A program made the position numbers and the translations under genes. Positions 14,078 to 21,361 of a stretch of 33,272 nucleotides of DNA are shown here, in pieces (position 1 is the stretch's first letter; every line of letters starts with the position of its first letter). Below the pieces are notes generated by a model. The model saw only the letters and a program-made list of their open reading frames with translations, was not told the origin of the DNA and searched no databases. Origin of the DNA: an uncultured Prevotella sp. (lineage in GTDB: Bacteria > Bacteroidota > Bacteroidia > Bacteroidales > Bacteroidaceae); assembly GCA_900317405.1 (NCBI GenBank), contig ONGP01000010.1, forward strand, positions 1 through 33,272. Direction: 5' to 3'.

Positions 14078-14980
14078 ATGTTTTATAACATTTGTAAATA
14101 CCAACTCGTGAGCAGCGAGATTTGGTACACCAATCCCGATGGCTTACAACGCGAAGAAGTCCTGTCGAGATTATTTGAGGAGGACTTCGCACTAGAGAAT
14201 CGAAAAATCGTGTTATCTGATGAACACTTTGAACATGTTTACTCGCATGTTTATCTGGATCAGCCAGAAAATGGGGCTGCACTGATGAAGATAGCGAACA
14301 GGTATGTGAATGCAGACGATGATTTGTTTTGGAAGAAATATCCATGGGAAGATAGGGAGTTTGCTACAGTGATGATAATAAGCAAGAAGGAGGGCACTTG
14401 CTTGTATATCGAAGAGAACGAAAAGGCTTTCGCCAATGTTGAGGAAATAATTAAGATACTATGTAGGGGTGTTAACTTGAATCTTAATCGGGAAAAACTA
14501 TCAATGGTACCTTCTGCACATATAGATCATCAGGAAGATACATGTGGGATAATGTGTGCGTGTGCTGTGATTAGTAACCAAGTGGATAAAGCCTATATGA
14601 TGAATGCTGCTAACTATAAAAATAAGCCAAGACCATTTGACGATAAGGCTGCACTTGCAGGAAAGTTTTTTGTTAGTTCGCTGGTAGATGAGCCAAAAGC
14701 GGCTTTGGCAACTTCTACACTCTACGAAATGACCAAACCATTAGTAAAAACCCGTAAATCGGCAAAAGCTATACTATCAATTCTGCGAGCAGCTATGGAT
14801 GCAGGTGTGATGGTTCGCCCTAGTTATAGAGAGTTTATAGATGTTATGGGGTGTGATGATATAGTGGACGAAAAAAAGTATAGTAGATATACAAGTCCAC
14901 GCTATACAGGCTATAAAAACTATGGACTATATCATAATGCCTTTGTTACTTTTTCGAAGATAAAAACTATGAAACTATAA
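14078..14980 (+). CDS. Unknown 300-residue protein
   Basis: A soluble alpha/beta protein starting MFYNICKYQLVSSEIWYTNP. I see no catalytic motif. The C-terminal part contains YTSPRYTGYKNYGLYHNAF, rich in Tyr. Single-gene unit: own promoter at 13854 and a terminator at 15021-15060. The isolated promoter/terminator arrangement differs from the long operons on either side and suggests an independently acquired cargo gene. Confidence 0.7.
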   Translation: MFYNICKYQLVSSEIWYTNPDGLQREEVLSRLFEEDFALENRKIVLSDEHFEHVYSHVYLDQPENGAALMKIANRYVNADDDLFWKKYPWEDREFATVMIISKKEGTCLYIEENEKAFANVEEIIKILCRGVNLNLNREKLSMVPSAHIDHQEDTCGIMCACAVISNQVDKAYMMNAANYKNKPRPFDDKAALAGKFFVSSLVDEPKAALATSTLYEMTKPLVKTRKSAKAILSILRAAMDAGVMVRPSYREFIDVMGCDDIVDEKKYSRYTSPRYTGYKNYGLYHNAFVTFSKIKTMKL

Positions 14981-15020
14981 AAATAAAATTGAGAGTTTTT
15001 GAGAATTCTTGAGAGATTTT

Positions 15021-15060
15021 GGGCTAAATTCGCTAATTGCGGAATTAGCCCATTTTTTTT
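15021..15060 (+). terminator. Rho-independent terminator
   Basis: GGGCTAA (15021-15027) pairs with TTAGCCC (15045-15051), with further imperfect pairing inside, followed by A and eight T. The T run touches the -33 of the next promoter. Confidence 0.85.
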
Positions 15061-15061
15061 G

Positions 15062-15092
15062 TTGCGCAATTGTTGAGTAAACTATACCTTTG
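15062..15092 (+). promoter_or_regulatory. Promoter upstream of the unknown gene at 15196
   Basis: TTG (15062-15064), 20 bases, TACCTTTG (15085-15092). The -33 lies in the 8-bp palindrome TTGCGCAA (15062-15069). The leader to the ATG is about 100 bases. Confidence 0.72.
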
Positions 15093-15195
15093 CACCCGCC
15101 TTTGAAAAGTTCGGAGGTATTCGAGATTATTAAGACGAAGCGCGTGGAATCTGATTTTCGAGAATCTGGTTTTTATTTAATCATGATTTACAGAA

Positions 15196-15837
15196 ATGAA
15201 GATTAATGAAGAAGTCCAGTACATCTGGCATGATGGAGTTAGGATTCGTGAGGATCAGTTAGTATCGATGGCTATGAGTGCGGGTACATACGCACTGGCT
15301 GAGCACTATGTGTGTTCGCTCCTAGCGCATGGTTGCGCTAACGGCCTCGCGTACATTATTAATAAGGCAAACGAGATACGTGAGCATTATCAGGTGCGCA
15401 AGTTTCCTGTGCCTAATATGGACGAGGATAGTGTCGCACCATCTAACAAGTATCGTGTCAGTATCGAGGATCAAGTTCGAAAGAAGTATCGCCGTATGTC
15501 GCCAGAGGAGCGCGTCAGTCTGCTTAGCGATTGCCTTGGCTCGCTACGTGCTAACTATCCCAAGTTGTTTAGATTTAAGAATCAGTGGCAGGGTATATAT
15601 CTTGTTATTCACGACAGATTGGATGGTGGACTTAGTCAGACTGACTTTATGGGAATGGCTGATGATGCTACGCCTGCAGGATGGCCTGAGAGACTGGTAA
15701 TAGCCGAGAGTGTGTTTAAGAATATGCGAAGAGACTTTCGTATTGATGATCCGGATGAGGCTTATTACGAGATGGACTACAATCCATATAGTGAACTTTG
15801 TGATACCTTCTGGGAGATCGTTAAACGGCAGATTTGA
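15196..15837 (+). CDS. Unknown 213-residue protein
   Basis: A soluble, mainly helical protein beginning MKINEEVQYIWHDGVRIRED. A basic central segment (RVSIEDQVRKKYRRMSPEER) and the Tyr-rich acidic C-terminus (DDPDEAYYEMDYNPYSEL) stand out. No domain is recognised. It has its own promoter and ends in a phased GAAGG repeat. It may belong to the replication/accessory module that follows. Confidence 0.7.
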   Translation: MKINEEVQYIWHDGVRIREDQLVSMAMSAGTYALAEHYVCSLLAHGCANGLAYIINKANEIREHYQVRKFPVPNMDEDSVAPSNKYRVSIEDQVRKKYRRMSPEERVSLLSDCLGSLRANYPKLFRFKNQWQGIYLVIHDRLDGGLSQTDFMGMADDATPAGWPERLVIAESVFKNMRRDFRIDDPDEAYYEMDYNPYSELCDTFWEIVKRQI

Positions 15838-15902
15838 AGGAAAAATGAAGGAAAATGACCTAATTTGAAGGAAAAAAGAAGGAGAATAGAAGGAATGAAG
15901 GA
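15836..15902 (+). repeat. Phased GAAGG repeat with A-tracts
   Basis: GAAGG occurs at 15836, 15847, 15867, 15878, 15889 and 15897, mostly 11 bases apart, with A-tracts after several of them. The first unit overlaps the stop codon of the preceding gene. It lies just upstream of a -7-like palindrome and could be curved DNA or a protein-binding array. Confidence 0.6.
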
Positions 15903-15928
15903 TACGCCCGGAGGGTAATACTTAATTA

Positions 15929-15963
15929 TCTACCTTTGCATCGTCAAAAGCGACAAAGGTAGA
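15929..15963 (+). promoter_or_regulatory. Palindrome of two facing -7 elements ahead of the small-gene operon
   Basis: TCTACCTTTG (15929-15938) and CAAAGGTAGA (15954-15963) form a perfect 10-bp inverted repeat with a 15-base loop. The first half is a consensus -7 element (TACCTTTG, 15931-15938) pointing at the gene at 15993; the second is the same element on the minus strand. No clear -33 is seen. The repeat is followed by TTTTT, so in RNA it could also work as a terminator-like hairpin. Confidence 0.5.
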
Positions 15964-15992
15964 TTTTTAAATATTAAACAATAAGTATAAAA

Positions 15993-16295
15993 ATGGAGAC
16001 AGTAAAGTTGAAGAAAACAAAACAGCACAGCTATATGCTGAGTTACAACGGCGAGGAGTATATGTACTTCGATTTCGCTGGTCTGATGGAGGGGGTGATT
16101 ACCCACGTGGGACTGAAATACGAAGACGAGCTGACCAAGAAACAGCGCAAGGCTCTGATAAAGGCCACTGCTGATGGCAGTACAGAGCGACTGCTATGCG
16201 CTAGGATTACAGAGATGGAAAAGACTCTGGAGTCGAGAAAGAACACTATAAAACTGCTGAGAGCAGAGATTGTAGAACTCAAAAGAACTTTTTAA
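15993..16295 (+). CDS. Unknown small protein with C-terminal coiled coil
   Basis: A 100-residue protein. Residues 10-45 look beta-rich (HSYMLSYNGEEYMYFDFAGL); residues 66-98 are a charged heptad-like helix (LLCARITEMEKTLESRKNTI...), a probable coiled coil. First gene of a run of six small genes ahead of the primase, 6 bases before the next one. No function can be assigned. Confidence 0.7.
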   Translation: METVKLKKTKQHSYMLSYNGEEYMYFDFAGLMEGVITHVGLKYEDELTKKQRKALIKATADGSTERLLCARITEMEKTLESRKNTIKLLRAEIVELKRTF

Positions 16296-16301
16296 TAGAT
16301 T

Positions 16302-16673
16302 ATGGCAAAGAGAGTAAAAACAGTAAAGAACCCTTGCGGGTTGAGAGTGAAGAAGTGTTGTGCCAGCTGCATCAACAAGTATATAGAGAACGACGGACTG
16401 AGGGCTTGCCCAGTGATAGATGAGTATGTGGAATCAGGCCACGTGTGTAAGAAATGGCAGATGGACTACAATACATCGCAGGCAGGAGTATGTCGTGGTC
16501 GTGTTCACAAAAAAGAGTATCTGATGTTTGCCCTGGCTATCCGACTGGATGAAGGTGTAGAGGCTCTGCGAGCCAAGAAACAAGGCAAACCTGAGCCCGA
16601 ACCAAGACCGATCGAGAGCATCAGACGAGAGTATGAAAAGGATTATGGTTCAACAATTCTATTAGACATATAG
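16302..16673 (+). CDS. Unknown small Cys-rich protein
   Basis: A 123-residue protein with a basic N-terminus and seven cysteines in the first half: C12, then KKCCASC, ACPVIDEYVESGHVC and GVCRGR. The spacing suggests a bound zinc or Fe-S cluster. The C-terminal half is charged (Pro/Glu/Lys/Arg). One base separates its stop from the next start, so the two are coupled. No family is recognised. Confidence 0.7.
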   Translation: MAKRVKTVKNPCGLRVKKCCASCINKYIENDGLRACPVIDEYVESGHVCKKWQMDYNTSQAGVCRGRVHKKEYLMFALAIRLDEGVEALRAKKQGKPEPEPRPIESIRREYEKDYGSTILLDI

Positions 16674-16674
16674 G

Positions 16675-16935
16675 ATGATGGCAGAAGAGTATTTGCTTAA
16701 CGACGTAGATGGCACTGCCGCAAGGGTGATGCATCATGTAAAGCATAGGATAAGTGTGGATTTGTATGAATTCTTGTTACATATATTGATGCCTTACACA
16801 AGCAGAGTACAACAGGATATGGCAGAGAACATATTAGATTATGTGAACGATGTGCCAGTACAGGATATTGGCTATCAGAGCGCAGACGAGGCGCTGTCAT
16901 ACTGCTATAGACTGATAGACGAAGAAATTTTTTAA
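16675..16935 (+). CDS. Unknown small helical protein
   Basis: An 86-residue acidic helical protein. Two adjacent ATG codons (16675 and 16678) are equally good starts. Sequence MAEEYLLNDVDGTAARVMHH... has no recognised motif. It is followed by an inverted repeat (GAGTC at 16953, GACTC downstream, around GGGCCC) before the next gene. Confidence 0.65.
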   Translation: MMAEEYLLNDVDGTAARVMHHVKHRISVDLYEFLLHILMPYTSRVQQDMAENILDYVNDVPVQDIGYQSADEALSYCYRLIDEEIF

Positions 16936-16991
16936 ACAATAGTAACAAACCGAGTCAATGGGCCCAACGACTCACTAAAACGAAGAAATTT

Positions 16992-17318
16992 ATGCGAAAG
17001 ATAGTTTGGGTGATTAATGCAGCTGAGGTTGTAAAAACAGTAAAGGCAGGTAGAAAATTGCAAGCAGTAATAGCTTGGGACGACAAGCTGGGTATGGTAA
17101 CTATTAAGGCAAACAATCCTCCTAAAGTTAAGGTTAATAAGTCGTCGCTGCTTTGCCGAATGGACTTTGGAAAAGTGACAGAGACAGCCAAGTTCTACCG
17201 TGTCAATGAAAACTTTCCTAAGGCTTTAGGGCTGGATTGCATCAAAAAGGCTTTTGACCGCGATGCAAAGGACGCAAAAGCGGCGATAGTTACCAATGAG
17301 ATGATCAATAGAGTTTAA
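16992..17318 (+). CDS. Unknown small basic protein
   Basis: A 108-residue basic protein (MRKIVWVINAAEVVKTVKAG...), probably alpha/beta. The many Lys residues would allow nucleic-acid binding, but this is only a charge argument. It lies 17 bases before the next gene in the run leading to the primase. Confidence 0.65.
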   Translation: MRKIVWVINAAEVVKTVKAGRKLQAVIAWDDKLGMVTIKANNPPKVKVNKSSLLCRMDFGKVTETAKFYRVNENFPKALGLDCIKKAFDRDAKDAKAAIVTNEMINRV

Positions 17319-17335
17319 TTTTAAAATTTGAATGT

Positions 17336-17953
17336 ATGGAAAAGAATTTAATTGTAGTATATGAATCGGAGATCGGAACTCCTTTTGTAGTAAAACCCGT
17401 GGGCGATCAAGTGTTGCTACTTTCGCCTGGTCAAGACCTGATACGGCTTGAAGTAGATAATGTGAACTGGCGAGCACAGGAAAATACCTATGTGCGCAAT
17501 GGCGAAAGCAAATTCTGTTATCTCGGTATGACAGGCGATCAGATAAGTAAGGATGATATGTTTGATTTCTTGATAAGAAAGATGACATTTGGCTTTGATG
17601 ATGATTACGAGGCAAATTACGTCAGGGAAAGACTGGACGGGTTGGGTATAAGTTGTGCTTATGAGCCTGTAAGTGTAGAAATAAACTTATATGAAAAGCT
17701 TGGAGTTAACACAACAGAGTTTCACTACAAATGCCGTGGATTTGATAATAGCTTATGTTCGGCCCCTAATTATCTGGGAGAAGATTTGGGCATATCTCTA
17801 AAGTTGATAATGGAAACCAACTTCTTTCCTATGCTACATGTCGAGGTTTTTCAAGGTGGATTCAGTGATGCGGCATTTGAAACCTTTAAGAATGATCTTC
17901 TGAAAGTAGTGGGAGATATCGATAATATTAGTTTGAATTTTAAAAAGATTTAG
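17336..17953 (+). CDS. Unknown 205-residue protein of the pre-primase operon
   Basis: A soluble alpha/beta protein (MEKNLIVVYESEIGTPFVVK...). I recognise no motif. It ends 4 bases before the next start, which indicates translational coupling with the OB-like small gene and probably with the primase. Confidence 0.7.
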   Translation: MEKNLIVVYESEIGTPFVVKPVGDQVLLLSPGQDLIRLEVDNVNWRAQENTYVRNGESKFCYLGMTGDQISKDDMFDFLIRKMTFGFDDDYEANYVRERLDGLGISCAYEPVSVEINLYEKLGVNTTEFHYKCRGFDNSLCSAPNYLGEDLGISLKLIMETNFFPMLHVEVFQGGFSDAAFETFKNDLLKVVGDIDNISLNFKKI

Positions 17954-17957
17954 TTGT

Positions 17958-18251
17958 ATGGAAAAATTAGTGATGATATTAGAGGTGGGCGCATACTCTG
18001 AGCGCCAGTACCAGCGACAGGATGGTAAAACTGAGTATTTCAAGAGTCGTGGCTTGGTGATGAAGCATGGTGGCGACGAGGTGTATGGCGAGATGACGGG
18101 CGAATATGCTAGTAAAAATCGTGACACTTCATTCGATAAGAATCGCCCCTATGTGGTCAGGGGATTCTATAAGCACCGAACATGGCAGGACCAGAATGGC
18201 CAGATGCGACACGAAAATGCTCTGTACATTACAGATATACAGGCTTTATAA
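17958..18251 (+). CDS. Small protein, possibly OB-fold/ssDNA-binding-like
   Basis: A 97-residue protein with alternating beta-like segments (EKLVMILEVGAYSERQYQRQ, then TEYFKSRGLVMKHGGDEVYG, and ENALYITDIQAL). The strand order, aromatic and basic residues, and position directly before a primase-helicase suggest an SSB-like OB fold. I cannot show this from sequence alone. It precedes the primase by 30 bases. Confidence 0.6.
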   Translation: MEKLVMILEVGAYSERQYQRQDGKTEYFKSRGLVMKHGGDEVYGEMTGEYASKNRDTSFDKNRPYVVRGFYKHRTWQDQNGQMRHENALYITDIQAL

Positions 18252-18281
18252 AGCCTTAGTTACGAACGAAAAAGAACTTAT

Positions 18282-20747
18282 ATGGGATTTTGTTATCAGA
18301 AGAATTTTAGTAACCCTACATTGCCCGTTGACGAAGCGCAATTCTATGCGCTCGTCAGGGCGGGGAAATGGAACGAAGATATTGATAAGTTTCGCGAGAC
18401 GGGTGATGCCAGTCTGAAACGCAAGCTGCCTGCTTTTATCTTTCAGGCGACGTTTGACGAGACGGAATCGGCCAAGGGAAAGAAGGGCGCTTGGCGCAAG
18501 CAGAAGGCTACACGACTGACGGGACTTGTGGTGATGGATCTGGACCACATCGACAATCCTCTGACACTCTATCAAGGATGGATTGAGAAAGGACTTGACT
18601 TTAAGGCTCTGGGTATAGTGCTGATTTATGTTAGTCCTAGTGGTAAGGGATTGAAGATAGTGTTCAAGGCGCGACTTGCCTGGGGCAACCTGATTTCAAA
18701 CATTCACGCTATGGCTCATGAGCTGGGCGACGACATCGTCGTGGATGAATCGGGAAAGGACGCTTCAAGGATGAGTTTTATTTGTAAAGAATCTGACATT
18801 TTATATATTGACAAAGAACTTTTTACGTATGAAAACAAGGAGTTTGCTGAGAAATACAATGCTGAGTATAGGGCTGGTCATAGTGGTGCTGCTAAGACTG
18901 ATGCTGTGGCCCACGAGAATGGTGAACAGACTGCTGAGCAGAGTGGGAGTGATGATGATAAGAATGTGGAAATAAACTGGAGAGAGTATGATATACAGCG
19001 TATTATTGATGAGCGCTATGGCGCAAAGCTGCCCTGCGCAGCCGATAGTAATAGACACAACGAGAGTCTTAAACTTGCCTCTGACTTGCTGGTACTGTTT
19101 GATGGAGACAGGCGAGTGGCACAGCAAGTGCTGGAGCGGCAGCCTTGGGTGCAAGAAATCATCGCAGAGCGCAACGAGAATGTGGCACAAACAGTGGCAT
19201 CAGCGGCTGAACGAATGGCGGAACGCGAAAAGAAGTACCTCACCCAGAGTCCTTCGAAAGCAATGCAAGAGGCAATTGTCAAGACGTGCGGCCAGTCATG
19301 GAAACAGATTACGCAGGGCGAAGAAGCGAGTGACACCTCCATAGGTGAGGAAGATATTGAGAAATGGCTCTGGGACTGGGGTGAGAAGATAGAGGAACTA
19401 TTTCCTTATTATCCCGCGATGGCTGACGCCTGCAAGGGACTTAAGCGCAACCAATATCCTGCCGCACTCATAGTATCAGGCGCACTGATGATGACGCTGA
19501 TGACTAGATGCACGTATCGATTCTATCATCGCCCCTCGAAGTTGCGACGCCTTAACAGTTCTGCATTGATTATTGGTGATCCTGCTAGTGGTAAGAGTTT
19601 CGCTACTCGCTTATATGAATTCCTGGCAGCGCCCATTGTGGCTGCAGATAAGATAGGAAAGGATACGATCAATCGCTACCGCGAGGAAATGAAGACCAAA
19701 GGTGCTAATAAGGAAAAGCCTAAGAAACCTAAGGTAGTAGTTCGTGTGCACCCCTCTCGTACATCTAACGCCCAGTTTATCCAGGACATGGTGAATGCCG
19801 TGGAGGATGTAGACGGTAAGCCCATGCAGCTGCACATGTTGACTTTCGATACCGAGCTGGATAATACCTTATCGGTGCAGAAGGGCGGCTCGTGGATAGA
19901 CAAGCAGAATCTGGAGCTGAAGGCATTCCACAACGAGGAGGATGGACAGGCTTATAGCAACATGGACTCGATAATGCAGGACTTCAACGTGACATGGAAT
20001 TATGTTTACACCGGTACGCCTATCGCCTTGAAAAAGAAGGTAAATGAGACGAACTTTGGAAGTGGACTTGCAACCCGTTTGACCTGCATTCCTCTGCCCA
20101 GCACGCACTTTGAAATGATGGACCTTGATGAAGAAGTGGACGAGGAAAGCGACAACCGCTTGCTGGAATGGGCCAAGAAATTGGATAAAACCAAGGGCGA
20201 GTTAAGCATTAAGCGTATAGTCCGCACGATGTATGATTGGACAGCTCGCCGTATGGCCGACGCCAAAGACAATGAGAGCAAAGCCGACGAGATGCTGCTT
20301 AAGCGCTGCGCCTATCACGGCATTAACTACTCGGCACCTTTCATCATGATGCGCCACTGGGCCGAACTGCACCAAGAGGGTGAATACTGGTGTGGTGAGT
20401 TCGAGACGGACGAGATCGACGACAAGTTAGCCGAACTGATCGTGAACATTCAGTTCGCCTGCCAGCGTCATTACTTCGGCTCGCTGGCCGAGAAGTACTT
20501 CGACGACAAGCTTCGCGATGCATCGACCAATCGCCGCCACCGCCAGCGCACTATTGAGGATTATAATAAGTTGCCTAATGAATTCTCTGTAGAAGATGTT
20601 GCCAGAATATTCCAAATAAACATCTACACAGCCCGAACGAGGGTGAGACGTCTGGTGGAAGACAATGCAATTGAAAAGTGTGGCGGATATGTGGAGAACG
20701 GAACCTGCAAGAATCGCTACAGGAAAAAGGCCGTTATGGTATTCTGA
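18282..20747 (+). CDS. BT4734-like primase (VirE-N type) fused to a DUF3987 helicase-like protein
   Basis: An 821-residue protein. Residues 1-200 are the BT4734/BF3469-like primase-type domain: GLVVMDLDH (D86, D88, the metal-binding pair) and YVSPSGKGLKIVF (118-128). Residues 370-720 are DUF3987, a P-loop ATPase with Walker A GDPASGKS (432-439). The C-terminal 50 residues (EFSVEDVARIFQINIYTART...) look like a winged helix. Proteins of this design occur in Bacteroidetes mobile or phage-like elements and probably start their replication. The gene is more GC-rich than the small genes before it. Its TGA overlaps repeat copy D. In many genomes HU-related and smalltalk genes adjoin this gene; here they lie 15 kb away on the other strand. 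Confidence 0.9.
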   Translation: MGFCYQKNFSNPTLPVDEAQFYALVRAGKWNEDIDKFRETGDASLKRKLPAFIFQATFDETESAKGKKGAWRKQKATRLTGLVVMDLDHIDNPLTLYQGWIEKGLDFKALGIVLIYVSPSGKGLKIVFKARLAWGNLISNIHAMAHELGDDIVVDESGKDASRMSFICKESDILYIDKELFTYENKEFAEKYNAEYRAGHSGAAKTDAVAHENGEQTAEQSGSDDDKNVEINWREYDIQRIIDERYGAKLPCAADSNRHNESLKLASDLLVLFDGDRRVAQQVLERQPWVQEIIAERNENVAQTVASAAERMAEREKKYLTQSPSKAMQEAIVKTCGQSWKQITQGEEASDTSIGEEDIEKWLWDWGEKIEELFPYYPAMADACKGLKRNQYPAALIVSGALMMTLMTRCTYRFYHRPSKLRRLNSSALIIGDPASGKSFATRLYEFLAAPIVAADKIGKDTINRYREEMKTKGANKEKPKKPKVVVRVHPSRTSNAQFIQDMVNAVEDVDGKPMQLHMLTFDTELDNTLSVQKGGSWIDKQNLELKAFHNEEDGQAYSNMDSIMQDFNVTWNYVYTGTPIALKKKVNETNFGSGLATRLTCIPLPSTHFEMMDLDEEVDEESDNRLLEWAKKLDKTKGELSIKRIVRTMYDWTARRMADAKDNESKADEMLLKRCAYHGINYSAPFIMMRHWAELHQEGEYWCGEFETDEIDDKLAELIVNIQFACQRHYFGSLAEKYFDDKLRDASTNRRHRQRTIEDYNKLPNEFSVEDVARIFQINIYTARTRVRRLVEDNAIEKCGGYVENGTCKNRYRKKAVMVF

Positions 20748-20772
20748 CGCTAATTCACTAATTCATTAATTC
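20747..20772 (+). repeat. 26-bp dispersed repeat, copy D
   Basis: Identical to copy B and the exact reverse complement of copies A and C. It begins inside the stop codon of the primase gene. Confidence 0.9.
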
Positions 20773-20774
20773 AT

Positions 20775-20860
20775 TTCGAAACATTAAACATTAAAAATTC
20801 TTTTAGTCGGCGTTCCGCCTTTGTAAAAGCGGCAAAGCCGAGCGAAACATTAAACATAAA
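20775..20860 (+). repeat. Composite repeat: AAACATTAAACATT units and GC-rich hairpins
   Basis: Two AAACATTAAACA segments flank two small hairpins (GGCG-TTC-CGCC and CGGC-AAA-GCCG). The last 28 bases before the start (20829-20856) recur exactly at 23088-23115, ahead of the 5'-nucleotidase gene. The repeat runs up to 4 bases before the M15 ATG, so it forms that gene's leader. Confidence 0.75.
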
Positions 20861-21316
20861 ATGGAACAGATAGTACAATTAAACAGTCAAGCAAAACTCT
20901 CCGAGCATTTCGTGCTCGGAGAGTTTACAAAGAGCAATAGTCATCCCGAAGTATATAATATCCCTAGCCATGAGGCTATCGCAAACCTGAAGCGGGTATG
21001 CGTATGGCTGGAGGTGCTGCGAGCTCGAGCCGGCGGGCCTATCCGTATAAACTCGGGCTATCGCAGTCCGCAATTGAATAGAAAGATTGGGGGCGTGAAA
21101 AATTCGAACCACCTGACAGGGTGTGCGGTGGATATCAGAGTGACGGGGATGGAGCAGGCGAAACAGTATGCGGAAATACTGCGGAAATACGCCGATGAGA
21201 GCCATCAGGACTTCGACGAAATACTGATAGAAAAGAACCGCTACGGGGCGGTTTGGCTGCACTTTGCCGTGCGCCCGCGCGAGAATCGACGTATATTTTT
21301 GTATATTAATGCTTAA
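20861..21316 (+). CDS. Peptidase M15 (D-Ala-D-Ala carboxypeptidase/endolysin-like)
   Basis: A 151-residue zinc peptidase: INSGYRSPQLNRKIGGVKNS, then the SxHxxGxAxD motif as SNHLTGCAVD (H84 and D91 as ligands) and VWLHFAV (H134, third ligand). This is the Peptidase_M15_3 pattern of phage endolysins, which cut peptidoglycan cross-links. There is no signal peptide, as expected of phage-type lysins. It follows the primase, the place where an amidase often stands in Bacteroidales loci. Codons 12-22 form a perfect hairpin in the mRNA. No separate promoter is visible; it may be read from the primase operon. Confidence 0.9.
   Translation: MEQIVQLNSQAKLSEHFVLGEFTKSNSHPEVYNIPSHEAIANLKRVCVWLEVLRARAGGPIRINSGYRSPQLNRKIGGVKNSNHLTGCAVDIRVTGMEQAKQYAEILRKYADESHQDFDEILIEKNRYGAVWLHFAVRPRENRRIFLYINA
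20894..20926 (+). other. Perfect 14-bp-stem hairpin inside the M15 coding sequence
   Basis: AAACTCTCCGAGCA, a 5-base loop TTTCG, then TGCTCGGAGAGTTT, every base paired. It spans codons 12-22 and begins 33 bases after the start codon. It is stronger than most terminators in the window but lacks a long T tract. Confidence 0.9.
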
Positions 21317-21321
21317 AATTG

Positions 21322-21352
21322 TTGGTGGATTGGAAAAAAATACCTAATTTTG
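21322..21352 (+). promoter_or_regulatory. Promoter of the DUF2207 gene (near-leaderless transcript)
   Basis: TTG (21322-21324), 20 bases, TAATTTTG (21345-21352). Transcription would begin within a few bases of the ATG at 21362. Confidence 0.7.
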
Positions 21353-21361
21353 CACACAGAA

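Noticed and set aside
15836-15902. Possible CRISPR-like array (regularly spaced GAAGG)
   Set aside because: Units are 5-6 bases and spacers 3-15 bases, far from CRISPR dimensions; no cas genes are present.
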